A stretch of 64,000 bases of DNA from JANNVK01 sp031430435 (GTDB lineage Bacteria; Acidobacteriota; Blastocatellia; Pyrinomonadales; Pyrinomonadaceae): the NCBI GenBank assembly GCA_031430435.1, contig JANPBM010000049.1, positions 19,981 to 83,980 on the forward strand, written 5' to 3'. The notes beneath the pieces were generated by a model that ran no database searches, was not told the origin of the DNA, and saw only the letters and a program-made list of their open reading frames with translations. Positions 34,172-42,007 of the stretch are shown here, piece after piece. The position numbers and the translations under genes are program-made. Each line of letters opens with the position of its first letter. Within the stretch, counting starts at the first letter, position 1.

Positions 34172-35485
34172 TTATTCTGCTCCGAATTCGCACAAATACT
34201 TCAGATTGATTTGTGCCGTTTCATACACGATGCACTCGTGATTCATAACTCCGCAGTTTCCGGCTTCAACCCACGTCGAGTTAGTGCCGGCTTTCGGGAA
34301 ACTGCCGTTTTTTGTTTTCGGTTTGTTAGTTTTCCCAAGGGCGACTTCCGTTAAAAACATAAAAGTTCTTTGATTTCGGTTTCCGCTTTTATTCCAATAA
34401 TCGGTCGCATAATTTAACGCTTTTGTGCTTTGATTTGAAGTGTAAATTCCGTCGCCGAACATTCTGCCCGTGCAATGCGAATCGCTTGATTTTGGAATTT
34501 GCAAACCGCTTTTCAAAATACTTAAAAGGTTTGAAGCCTTTGTTCCGTGCCATAAATTAGTTTCCACATTTCCGATTTTTGCGGAAATCTTATCAAAATC
34601 GGTTTTCATATTTTCAATCTCGATTTCGTAAAGTCTGACTAATTTCAAACCAGATGTTTGGTGTGACGAATTACGCGATTTTTCAAACAAACTCTTTACT
34701 TCGCGGAAGGCTTTTTTGCCTTCTTCCGTCCAGTGCGGAACTTTGGTTAATTTACAGCGAAACATTTTATCTGCTTCCATTTGCGGCGACTGCAAAGTTA
34801 TTGCCGAATCAAGTGCATCAAGAATTGCCGATTGCTCGCCGATTGCTTTTTTATCTGCAAGAAGTTCGCTCGCCGGCGGAATTTTAACGCCAAAATCTTT
34901 CGGGACTAATTGAAAATAATCTCGAATTTTTTCATTGCGAGAATTAATTATCGAGTTTGCCGATTGAATTTTATTCAGTTTTGAAATTTGAGTCAGTAAT
35001 CCGCGAGCTTCGGCAACTGCATTCGGTGTCAAAACTCCGAGCGGTGTTTTAAATGTCGCATTGGCGGCATCGTATTTAATATTTGTAGCGTGGGTAATAT
35101 TATGAATGTTTACTTCTGCCAGATATTTGATTAATTCGGCGGTGGTTTTGTCGGTCGTTCCGGTGATTTGTTCAACCGCGATTTTCGACAATTCCTGCGG
35201 CTTTGTGCTTGAGCTGAAAATCTGCGTTTCAACGTTTCCGACAACGGATGTTTCGCGGTAGCCTTTTTTCACTTTTTCGCTATATTTCTTTTCCAACTCG
35301 CTAATCGCCGCCATTGATGACGAAAACTGTTTAATCTTTCCCATCATTCCGGCTCCGCTGTCGCGGACTCGACCGAATTTCACTTCAAATTTCCCGTCGT
35401 CAAACGCTTTCCCGATCCAAACTTTATTGGAATTTTCCGTCGGGTCAAATTTATTTAATTGATAACTTTTTACTTCAACTGACAT
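34172..35485 (-). CDS. WGR-domain poly(ADP-ribose) polymerase-like protein
   Basis: 437 residues from ATG 35485, preceded by TTTGGAGAATAAA (a TTG 21 bp upstream is less likely). Residues about 10-80 are a WGR domain (KVWIGK, FEVKFGRVRDSG, EKKYSEKVKKGY), which senses DNA in PARP1-3. Residues about 90-290 are helical, like the PARP regulatory domain. Residues about 305-437 are the catalytic domain: LWHGTKASN (His313), GDGIYTSNQSTKALNY (Tyr348) and NHECIVYETAQINLKYL (Glu417). This is the complete H-Y-E triad. It probably transfers ADP-ribose from NAD when bound to DNA ends. First gene of the leftward operon, downstream of the operator region. Confidence 0.88.
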   Translation of the reverse strand: MSVEVKSYQLNKFDPTENSNKVWIGKAFDDGKFEVKFGRVRDSGAGMMGKIKQFSSSMAAISELEKKYSEKVKKGYRETSVVGNVETQIFSSSTKPQELSKIAVEQITGTTDKTTAELIKYLAEVNIHNITHATNIKYDAANATFKTPLGVLTPNAVAEARGLLTQISKLNKIQSANSIINSRNEKIRDYFQLVPKDFGVKIPPASELLADKKAIGEQSAILDALDSAITLQSPQMEADKMFRCKLTKVPHWTEEGKKAFREVKSLFEKSRNSSHQTSGLKLVRLYEIEIENMKTDFDKISAKIGNVETNLWHGTKASNLLSILKSGLQIPKSSDSHCTGRMFGDGIYTSNQSTKALNYATDYWNKSGNRNQRTFMFLTEVALGKTNKPKTKNGSFPKAGTNSTWVEAGNCGVMNHECIVYETAQINLKYLCEFGAE

Positions 35486-35518
35486 TTTATTCTCCAAAAC
35501 TTTCAAACTAATTATATT

Positions 35519-35596
35519 TTACTTTAGAGTAAGAATTAAGTCAAGTTAATGCTTACTCTAAAAAAAGTATTTTACAAATTAGTTTTACTAAAGTAA
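35519..35596. promoter_or_regulatory. Operator-like palindrome cluster between divergent PARP operon and HTH regulator
   Basis: In the 128 bp between the divergent genes three elements share TTACT/AGTAA halves: TTACTTTAGAGTAA (35519-35532), the TTACT-containing CTTACTCTAAA (35552-35562), and TTACTAAAGTAA (35585-35596). TTTAGAGTAAG (35523-35533) is the perfect reverse complement of CTTACTCTAAA, with 18 bp between. This is the layout of repressor operators in a phage control region. The regulator at 35614 is the obvious candidate ligand. Confidence 0.6.
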
Positions 35597-35613
35597 TAAT
35601 TTTATGCTATAAA

Positions 35614-35808
35614 ATGAAAGTGGATAAAATTTCAACAATTAAAGCAGCGGAAATATTAGGCGTAACCAGAGTCAGAGTTCAGCAACTTATTGAAGAAGGG
35701 AAGTTGCCGGCGGAAAAGATCGGACGTGATTGGTTTATGGAGGTTTCGGACGTTGAAGCGATTAAGAACCGTCCGGGACGCGGGCGACCGAGTAAAACTG
35801 AAAAATGA
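35614..35808 (+). CDS. Excisionase-type helix-turn-helix regulator
   Basis: 64 residues. ISTIKAAEILGVTRVRVQQLIEEGKLPAEKIGRDWFMEVSDVEAI is the MerR/excisionase-type wHTH found in Xis proteins and small regulators; the basic tail ends GRGRPSKTEK. It is divergent from the WGR-PARP operon and has operator-like palindromes just upstream. It may be the phage repressor, a Xis-like protein, or both. No integrase is next to it. Confidence 0.75.
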   Translation: MKVDKISTIKAAEILGVTRVRVQQLIEEGKLPAEKIGRDWFMEVSDVEAIKNRPGRGRPSKTEK

Positions 35809-35865
35809 ATAAGCCGGTTTTGGAATGAAATCGGGAAGGTGTGTGTAGTATGCGTGTAGTAAATA

Positions 35866-35896
35866 AAAAAGACAAGTTTTTAAGGCTTGTCTTTTT
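35866..35896. terminator. Terminator hairpin beyond the HTH gene
   Basis: A perfect 11-bp stem (AAAAAGACAAG and its complement) with a 9-nt loop, followed by T on the right and A on the left. It sits between the last phage gene and tRNA-Thr and can stop transcription in both directions. Confidence 0.8.
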
Positions 35897-35932
35897 GCTT
35901 GTAAATCGTTGCATTTACTATGTTTATATGAA

Positions 35933-36005
35933 AGCCGATGATGGGACTCAAACCCGCGACCTGATGATTACAAATCAACTGCTCTATCAACTGAGCTACA
36001 TCGGC
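35933..36005 (-). tRNA. tRNA-Thr (anticodon TGT), degenerate 3' half, probable phage attachment site
   Basis: A 73-nt cloverleaf: acceptor GCCGATG/CATCGGC perfect, D-arm normal, anticodon loop TTTGTAA. In the 3' half several positions deviate: the anticodon stem GTTGA/TCATC has a T-T mismatch, the T-stem GCGGG/CCCAT has a C-A mismatch plus a G-T pair, and the T-loop begins TTT instead of TTC. The 3' end faces the prophage. CCA is not encoded. Either a working but weakened tRNA, or one whose 3' half was replaced on phage integration. Identity as Thr is clear. Confidence 0.8.
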
Positions 36006-36105
36006 ATTTTGCTGTTTTTCAACCGCAAACGAAAATCCTACAAAAATTACGAAGGTTTTGCAAGTCTCGAAAATAACTTTTTTTGTTTAACGAAAAAAAT
36101 AATTG

Positions 36106-36134
36106 TTGACGATTGTTGTGCAAAAGATTAAACT
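36106..36134 (+). promoter_or_regulatory. Sigma-70-like promoter
   Basis: TTGACG (36106-36111) and TAAACT (36129-36134) are separated by 17 bp. The pair lies 97 bp before the GTG at 36231 and would drive the exported protein gene. The rest of the 225 bp after tRNA-Thr is AT-rich and has no gene. Confidence 0.45.
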
Positions 36135-36230
36135 AAAGTTTGCCGTGTCAGTCGGCAATAAATCTTGCAAAGTTGTTAGAAGCCTCATTTCAACATTAAA
36201 AAATTCAGTTGTAAAAAAAAGGAGATTGTT

Positions 36231-37214
36231 GTGACAGTAAAAATTTTTGGATTAAAAACTCTTAGTCTGAGTTTATTCGCGTTGGTCATCTGCGCATCGT
36301 TTGTTTCGGCTCAAAAACCAAACCCGACGCCGAAAACCCTTCTGCCCGACGAAAAAATGTCGATGTCGGTTGCGGCGGGAAATAATTTGTATTGTGCAGG
36401 TTATATTCAGGCAAGTTCAATCAGCACGAATCTTGAAGTCGTCGGGAATAACGACGAACCCGAAAAACATCAGTTTACACTCGGCAATTATGTTTATATC
36501 AACGCGGGTGCCAGCCAAGGAATGAAGGTCGGCGACGAGTTTTCAGTAATTCGTCCGCGCGGAAAGGTTACTTCAAAATTCTCGAAAAAAGGGAATTTAG
36601 GGATTTATGTCCAAGAAGTCGGCGGCTTGGAAATTGTTAAAGTCAGAAGCGATGTCTCGGTTGCGTTGATTAAATCGGCGTGTGATTTGATGATGCCGGG
36701 CGATTTATTGCAACCGATGCAACGCCGCAACAGTCCTCTGACACGGAAGTTAAAGCCGCTTGATTTATTTACGGAAGCGAACGGCAAAAGCGTCGGCAGA
36801 ATTGTTTTGGCTCGCGACGGGCAAGAAATGCTTTCACGCGATCAAATTATTTATATCGATTTAGGCGATGAAGACAACGTCAAAGTCGGTGATTATTTAA
36901 CTGTTTTTCGACCGCTCGGCAAAGGCGGAATTATCGGCAAAGAACAAGGCGAAGTTAATCAGTCGAGCGATAAAGATTTTCAAAGCCAAGTTTACCAAGG
37001 CGGCATATTTTCAAACCAATCGGCTCGAAAATCAGGTGAAAATGCCAACGGTCAAAAGGTTTTAGGCAACGAAGCGCGAAGCCGTCGTCCGAATGATTTA
37101 CGCAAAATTGTCGGCGAAATCGTTATTTTGAACGTCAAAGAAAAGACTGCAACCGCTGTCATCATTCGAACCGCAACCGAAGTTCACACCGGCGATATGG
37201 TCGAGCTTCAGTAG
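36231..37214 (+). CDS. Exported protein of unknown function, repeated beta modules
   Basis: 327 residues, GTG start with AAGGAG upstream. Signal peptide (LSLFALVICASFVSAQ), cleaved near residue 28. Two similar modules follow: YVYINAGASQGMKVGDEFSVIRPRG and IIYIDLGDEDNVKVGDYLTVFRPLG, each a short beta domain with a VGD turn; the C-terminus TGDMVELQ matches the same pattern. Such modules occur in FlgT C-terminal-like domains and in other periplasmic proteins. Specific function unknown. It is the first chromosomal gene after the prophage. Confidence 0.6.
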   Translation: MTVKIFGLKTLSLSLFALVICASFVSAQKPNPTPKTLLPDEKMSMSVAAGNNLYCAGYIQASSISTNLEVVGNNDEPEKHQFTLGNYVYINAGASQGMKVGDEFSVIRPRGKVTSKFSKKGNLGIYVQEVGGLEIVKVRSDVSVALIKSACDLMMPGDLLQPMQRRNSPLTRKLKPLDLFTEANGKSVGRIVLARDGQEMLSRDQIIYIDLGDEDNVKVGDYLTVFRPLGKGGIIGKEQGEVNQSSDKDFQSQVYQGGIFSNQSARKSGENANGQKVLGNEARSRRPNDLRKIVGEIVILNVKEKTATAVIIRTATEVHTGDMVELQ

Positions 37215-37235
37215 AAAAATTAACAATTAAGAATT

Positions 37236-37276
37236 AAAAAAAGAGACTGCCGATAAATTTCGCGGTTTCTTTTTTT
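37236..37276. terminator. Convergent terminator
   Basis: A-rich arm AAAAAAAGAGACTGC pairs with GCGGTTTCTTTTTTT through a few G-T pairs, loop about 11 nt. Between two convergent genes; works on both strands. Next to it is a short TTCTTAA tandem repeat. Confidence 0.6.
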
Positions 37277-37299
37277 TATTGTCGGCATTGAAGTAATTC

Positions 37300-37986
37300 T
37301 TAATTCTTAATTCTTAATTTCTTATCTTCGCGGATAAAAACCATAATGTATTGATAAAGCGACCAAAGCGAAGTCAGAACTGCCACCCAAAGTCCGAAAC
37401 GCCCGATTAAATAGCCGAAAACACGCCAATCCTCACTCGTTAAAGCCAATGCGGCGAGATGCGTAAACGCCGTTTGCACTTCGGGAACTTCCCAAAATCT
37501 GAATGTCGGCAACACCCAACCGAAATTTGAAACAGGCGGATTGATGTTTGCCCCGACTACCAACAGCGCGACAACCGCGACACATTGAGCCCACATTTTT
37601 ATTTTCCCGACCATTTGCGCCGAAATAATTATGCCTTCTGCCGCCGCGACCGCCCGCAATCCCGTGACCGCAAATTCGCGTCCGAGAATGACGACAACCG
37701 CCCACGACGGAGCCAGATGTTTTTCTACCAAAACGATTAACGCCGCCGAAATCAATAATTTATCGGCAACCGGATCGAGTAATGCTCCGATTCTCGAAAC
37801 CTGATTTCGTTTGCGGGCAATGTGTCCGTCCAAAATATCGGTTATCGCCGCGATTAAAAAAATGACAATCGCCAATGAATACTGCCCGATTCCAAACCAA
37901 TCCTGCGAATACGGCGTGAGCAAAACGACCACCAACAACGGCACGAAAAAAATGCGGAACAAGGTTAAATAATTCGGTAAATTCAC
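37300..37986 (-). CDS. pgsA: CDP-diacylglycerol--glycerol-3-phosphate 3-phosphatidyltransferase
   Basis: 228 residues. The CDP-alcohol phosphatidyltransferase motif D-x2-DG-x2-AR-x8-G-x3-D-x3-D is complete: DILDGHIARKRNQVSRIGAL (residues 50-69) followed by LDPVADK. Several TM helices follow. PgsA makes phosphatidylglycerophosphate, the first step towards phosphatidylglycerol and cardiolipin in the inner membrane. The protein is slightly longer than E. coli PgsA owing to a C-terminal helix pair. Monocistronic here, convergent with the preceding gene. Confidence 0.92.
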   Translation of the reverse strand: MNLPNYLTLFRIFFVPLLVVVLLTPYSQDWFGIGQYSLAIVIFLIAAITDILDGHIARKRNQVSRIGALLDPVADKLLISAALIVLVEKHLAPSWAVVVILGREFAVTGLRAVAAAEGIIISAQMVGKIKMWAQCVAVVALLVVGANINPPVSNFGWVLPTFRFWEVPEVQTAFTHLAALALTSEDWRVFGYLIGRFGLWVAVLTSLWSLYQYIMVFIREDKKLRIKN

Positions 37987-38141
37987 AACTTAAAGTGTAG
38001 GTTTGCAAGCGATATGTGTCAAGATGTTTACTGAAATTTAACGTTTACCGGTCAAATTCCAATGTGATGCGGAGAAAGGCTCAACAGTTTTCGCAAGCCT
38101 TTTTATTTCGCCTGTTTTCGTGTTAGCATCAAACAATTATT

Positions 38142-40625
38142 ATGCTCTTTCGTCTTATTTTTATTGTCATAATTTTTGTTGTTGTTGCCGGCGGACAGCA
38201 AACAAATCCTGTTGAACGGCAAGTTTCAAATCCTTTGACCGATACGCCGAACGTTAATCCGATTGCCGAAGAAACTCCGCCGCCGTCAAAGCCGAAGAAA
38301 AAAAGCGCCAAGGATTTCGTTGTCGAAGGCGGCGACGGCGAAGTTGTCGTGTATTCTAAAAATACTTCGGGCGGCGGCGAAGAAGGCAAACGAATTCTGG
38401 TGCATACCGGAAATGTCGATGCGCGGTACGGAATTTATCGGTTGCAAGCCGATAAAATTACGATTGTCGAAGCCACGAATATGATGCTTGCCGAAGGAAA
38501 TGTCATTTTTGACCAAGGCGATATTCAACGTATCACAGGTTCGAAAGCCGAGTGGAATTACAACACTAAACTCGGTTATTTTGTTGACACCACAGGGTTT
38601 ACCAATCAGACGAACGACGGCACGGTGATTTATTTTACGGCTGACCGCGTTGACCGAATCTCGCTCGATGAAATAAATATCCGCAACGGCGAATTTACGG
38701 CGTGCGAAGATTCGGTGCCGAAATGGAGTTTTACCGCCGCCCAAGCCAACATCAAAACCAACGACCGCATTAAACTGAAAAACCCGAAGTTTCGCGTCAA
38801 AAACATTCCCGTCGCCGCGTTTCCGTTTATCACGATTCCGCTCCGCAAAGATGACCGCAAATCGGGTTTTCTCACGCCGACGGTCGGTTATTCGGGCAAT
38901 AAGGGCGGACGTATTTCGGGCGCGTATTATCAAACTTTGGGCAGAAGCGCGGACATTACTTTTCGCGGCGATATTTTTACGAAACGCGGTTTCGGGTTCG
39001 GAGCAGATTTGCGGACGCGGGCAAATTCGCGTTCATACTTCAACGCCGGAGTTTACATTGTCAAAGATCAACTGTTTAATAAAAAGTTTCCCGATCAAGG
39101 CGGCACGGCGATTTATGCGGACGGCATACAGTATTTCGGTAACGGATTTGTGGCGGCGGCGGATATTCGGTTGACTTCGAATCTTGCGTTTCGACAAGTT
39201 TTTTCCGACGGAATTCAGCAGGTTATTTCGCCGATCGAAGTTTCTAAAGTCTTTATCAACAAAAGTTGGAACGATTACACGCTCAATGTTTTAACTAAAT
39301 CCGAAGTTATTTCGATTCCGAACGTGCGCATTAAAACAAAGAATCTGCCGAGCATAAATTTCGAGAAACGCTTTTCTGCGCTCAAATTTTTCGACAAAGT
39401 TTATTTCGGGTTCAAGACAAGTTTGGAAGGTGTCAGTCGGCGTGAATCGGTTGACGATTTAGACCTTTATCGCAGTATTGCGGGACAAGACCCGATTGTT
39501 ACGCCCGCGCTTGGGCAACGGTTCGACATAAATCCGCAAATTGCCGTTCCGTTGACGACAAAATTCGGCACGTTGACGGTGACGGCGGGTTTGCGTTCGA
39601 CTTATTATTCCAATTCGCTGGATGGTTTTCGGCGAGTTGTCGGCAGAGATATTTTGCGGAATTACGGCGAACTTGAACTGGATTTGCGACCTGTCGCGTT
39701 CGCCAAAAACTTTTATCGCGGCAACGGTTCGTTTCGTTTTCGCCACGTTATTGAACCGTATCTGACGTATCGTTTGACAAAGGGCGTTAATAATTTCAAC
39801 CGCATTATCCGCTTTGATTACACAGACACGCCGACGGACACGAACGAGGTCGAATTCGGGGTTACGAATCGGATTTTTACGCGGCGGTACACCGAAGCCG
39901 TCACGGACGAAGCCCAAAAATTATTGCAAGAAAGCCCGGCGAAAAAAGGCGAGCTTTCAATTCAACCATACGAATTATTTACGTTTACGGTACGCCAAAA
40001 ACATTTTTTCGACCCGTATTTCGGCGGTGCTTTGAATCCTTCGCGGCGTAACCAAATTCCTTCGATTACGAATTTAACGGCGTTTACTTTCGGCGGAGTT
40101 CCGCGTCGTTGGTCGCCGATAAACGTTGATTTCACCTATCGCCCCGAACGGACGATTTTTATCAACACTCGCGCCGATATTGGTGTGCAAGGCGACGGTT
40201 TGCGCGACATTTCGGCGACCGTCGGTTACGACACCAAACTTTTGAAGATATTTCAGACTTTTTATTACACGCGGGCGGTTGATTTAATTCCGTCTTTGCA
40301 ACAATTTAACGATCCGTATCGCAAAGAAGCGGGAACTTTGCGCGGTTCGCAATGGTCGCCGTCGCTATTTGTCGGCAACCGCGAACGCGGAGTTTTTGGC
40401 GGCGTGTCGCTGTTTTTCGATTTCCAAAACAGACGCGAAACTAAAAACTCGCCGTTGATAAGTTCACTCGGAACAATCGGTTATGCGTATGATTGTTGTT
40501 CGCTGGTGGCACAGTATTACAGATTTAACGTCGGTGTGCGACGAGAAAATCGTTGGGTTTTCAGTTTCAGACTAAACGGCATCGGAGCTTTCGGGACCGA
40601 ACAATTCGGGCAAGGTTTACGGTAA
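38142..40625 (+). CDS. lptD: LPS-assembly outer membrane protein LptD
   Basis: 827 residues. Signal peptide (LIFIVIIFVVVAGG), then an OstA/LptA-like domain (about 60-250: ITGSKAEWNYNTKLGYFVDTTG, FTACEDSVPKWSFTA), then a C-terminal barrel domain with alternating aromatic strands to the end. FPFITIPL and RKSGFLTPTVGYS are conserved in LptD. It inserts lipopolysaccharide into the outer leaflet of the outer membrane, so the host is a diderm. No TonB-like features. It ends at a hairpin shared with the convergent accD gene. Confidence 0.85.
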   Translation: MLFRLIFIVIIFVVVAGGQQTNPVERQVSNPLTDTPNVNPIAEETPPPSKPKKKSAKDFVVEGGDGEVVVYSKNTSGGGEEGKRILVHTGNVDARYGIYRLQADKITIVEATNMMLAEGNVIFDQGDIQRITGSKAEWNYNTKLGYFVDTTGFTNQTNDGTVIYFTADRVDRISLDEINIRNGEFTACEDSVPKWSFTAAQANIKTNDRIKLKNPKFRVKNIPVAAFPFITIPLRKDDRKSGFLTPTVGYSGNKGGRISGAYYQTLGRSADITFRGDIFTKRGFGFGADLRTRANSRSYFNAGVYIVKDQLFNKKFPDQGGTAIYADGIQYFGNGFVAAADIRLTSNLAFRQVFSDGIQQVISPIEVSKVFINKSWNDYTLNVLTKSEVISIPNVRIKTKNLPSINFEKRFSALKFFDKVYFGFKTSLEGVSRRESVDDLDLYRSIAGQDPIVTPALGQRFDINPQIAVPLTTKFGTLTVTAGLRSTYYSNSLDGFRRVVGRDILRNYGELELDLRPVAFAKNFYRGNGSFRFRHVIEPYLTYRLTKGVNNFNRIIRFDYTDTPTDTNEVEFGVTNRIFTRRYTEAVTDEAQKLLQESPAKKGELSIQPYELFTFTVRQKHFFDPYFGGALNPSRRNQIPSITNLTAFTFGGVPRRWSPINVDFTYRPERTIFINTRADIGVQGDGLRDISATVGYDTKLLKIFQTFYYTRAVDLIPSLQQFNDPYRKEAGTLRGSQWSPSLFVGNRERGVFGGVSLFFDFQNRRETKNSPLISSLGTIGYAYDCCSLVAQYYRFNVGVRRENRWVFSFRLNGIGAFGTEQFGQGLR

Positions 40626-40666
40626 AAACACAGGCGAGATTTCAAGCAAATTCAACCGGATCGAGC

Positions 40667-40697
40667 AAAGCAGTTCGGCGTTTGGCGGAACTGCTTT
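40667..40697. terminator. Hairpin between lptD and accD
   Basis: Perfect 10-bp stem AAAGCAGTTC/GAACTGCTTT with an 11-nt loop, lying between two convergent genes. T-tract is short on the right side. Probably acts on both transcripts. Confidence 0.7.
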
Positions 40698-40750
40698 ATT
40701 TAAGTATTCTTGCTCCGGATTGAAACCCATATTTCTACTCACCTGTTTTT

Positions 40751-41608
40751 TTATTTAATTTCCGCATTCAACATAAAATCCAACATTCGCACAATCGTTT
40801 CTTTCATCTCGCGTCTGTCCGTGACAATATCAACCATTCCGTGTTCGAGCAGAAATTCCGAGCGTTGAAAGCCTTTCGGCAGTTTTTGGCGGATAGTTTG
40901 TTCGATTACACGCGGACCCGCAAAGCCGATCAAGGCTTTCGGTTCGGCTATAATTACATCGCCGAGCATCGCAAAACTTGCGGTTACGCCGCCGGTTGTC
41001 GGATCGGTGAGGACTGAAATATAAGGAAGTTTTGCGTCGTGAAGTTGGGCTAACGCGGCGGAAATTTTCGCCATTTGCATCAGCGAAAGCGTTCCTTCTT
41101 GCATTCGCGCACCACCCGAAGCCGAAAATATAACGACTGCGCCGCGAGATTTTATTGCCCGTTCAATGATTCGCGTGATTTTTTCGCCGACCGCCGAACC
41201 CATCGAACCGCCGATGAACGACATATCCATCGCACCCGCATAAACTTTGTGTCCGCCGACTTCGCCGCGACCGGTCATGATTGCTTCGGGCAAATTGGTT
41301 GACTTCATCGCTTGTTCAATGCGTTGTTTGTATGGTTTTGAATCGATAAAATCGAGCGGATCGCCCGATGTAACTTCTTGATCGAGCAATTCATATTCGC
41401 CGTCGAACAATAAATCGAGCCGTGCGATTGCCCCGATCCGGAAATGATGCGCGCAGGTTGTGCAAACTTGCAATGATTCTTCCAAATCGCGGTTGTAAAG
41501 CGCCGTTTCGCATTCGGGACATTTCGTGAACACGCCTTCGGTTTGCACCGTGCGTTTTTCGTCTGTTTTGTCTTCTAATTTAGGTTTATTTCTTCGGAAC
41601 CAAGCCAT
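40751..41608 (-). CDS. accD: Acetyl-CoA carboxylase carboxyltransferase subunit beta
   Basis: 285 residues. N-terminal zinc ribbon CPEC...CTTC (about 30-53), then the crotonase-like carboxyltransferase domain with GGSMGSAVGEK, FSASGGARMQEG and TDPTTGGVTASFAMLGD. With AccA it transfers CO2 from biotin to acetyl-CoA, starting fatty-acid synthesis. Length and all motifs are normal. The accA partner is not in the window. Upstream 400 bp has no gene. Confidence 0.95.
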   Translation of the reverse strand: MAWFRRNKPKLEDKTDEKRTVQTEGVFTKCPECETALYNRDLEESLQVCTTCAHHFRIGAIARLDLLFDGEYELLDQEVTSGDPLDFIDSKPYKQRIEQAMKSTNLPEAIMTGRGEVGGHKVYAGAMDMSFIGGSMGSAVGEKITRIIERAIKSRGAVVIFSASGGARMQEGTLSLMQMAKISAALAQLHDAKLPYISVLTDPTTGGVTASFAMLGDVIIAEPKALIGFAGPRVIEQTIRQKLPKGFQRSEFLLEHGMVDIVTDRREMKETIVRMLDFMLNAEIK

Positions 41609-41856
41609 AACGAAAAGGTTAGCACAAGCGAGTTTAACCGAAAAGCGAGGCGTTATGGTTTTACCGGTTTTAAGCGTGTTTTGCCGCCGAGTTCGCAGAG
41701 GAAATTCGGTTGAACGGTTTAATTATTGTCGGCTGTTAAAATTAAAGATTGCAATAATCCGCCGAAAGACTCGTATATTCCGCCGAACTATTACTACATT
41801 CCCGCGAATTATCAGCTTGCTCCGCAGTTTGAAGGCTTTCGATTTAGTTCAGAGTC

Positions 41857-41979
41857 CACGCTTGAGCGTGCTGCTCTCACGGGAAATCTACGCAAAGTAC
41901 AACAAACTTCAGTTTGTTGATAACCCGCAACATCATTCAAGCTAAAGTTTATCGACAAGCTGAAGCGTGTCGTACTTTC
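41857..41979. repeat. REP-like cluster of small hairpins, with a 46-bp copy at 63847-63892
   Basis: Within the gene-free 41609-42007 stretch are three short hairpins: CACGCTTGAGCGTG (41857-41870), CAACAAACTTCAGTTTGTTG (41900-41919) and CGACAAGCTGAAGCGTGTCG (41953-41972). The 46 bp at 41934-41979 recur exactly in reverse complement at 63847-63892. The rest of the gap shows no further gene. Confidence 0.7.
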
Positions 41980-42007
41980 TTTCGCAAACCAAGTTGTTTC
42001 GGGTATA

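Larger units (their letters stand above)
1..35932. mobile_element. Siphovirus-type prophage, right-hand part (left end outside window)
   Basis: A continuous run of phage genes: replication initiator, lysis, fibres, terminase, portal, protease/scaffold, capsid, connectors, tape measure, tail tip, annealing protein and a small regulator. The late genes follow the usual long-tailed phage order. The right boundary is placed at the 3' end of tRNA-Thr (35933), because typical phage genes stop just before it and housekeeping genes start after it. No integrase is visible, so the left end and attL must lie outside the window. The structural genes look intact apart from one small frameshifted gene at 32587-32762, so the element may still be functional. 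Boundary placement is inference. Confidence 0.9.

Noticed and set aside
35843..35861. GTGTAGTA direct repeat near tRNA-Thr as an att core
   Set aside because: Only 8 bp, 11-bp period, and outside the tRNA; the tRNA 3' end is a better candidate.
37292..37318. TTCTTAA tandem repeat as a regulatory element
   Set aside because: Low-complexity AT repeat beside a terminator; no dyad and no other copy recognised.
39459..39917. Long antisense reading frame in lptD
   Set aside because: Arises from codon bias of the sense gene; no start signal and composition of a shadow frame.
41526..41945. Forward reading frame over the accD start and the repeat element
   Set aside because: Overlaps accD antisense and the hairpin cluster; no ribosome site and no protein pattern.
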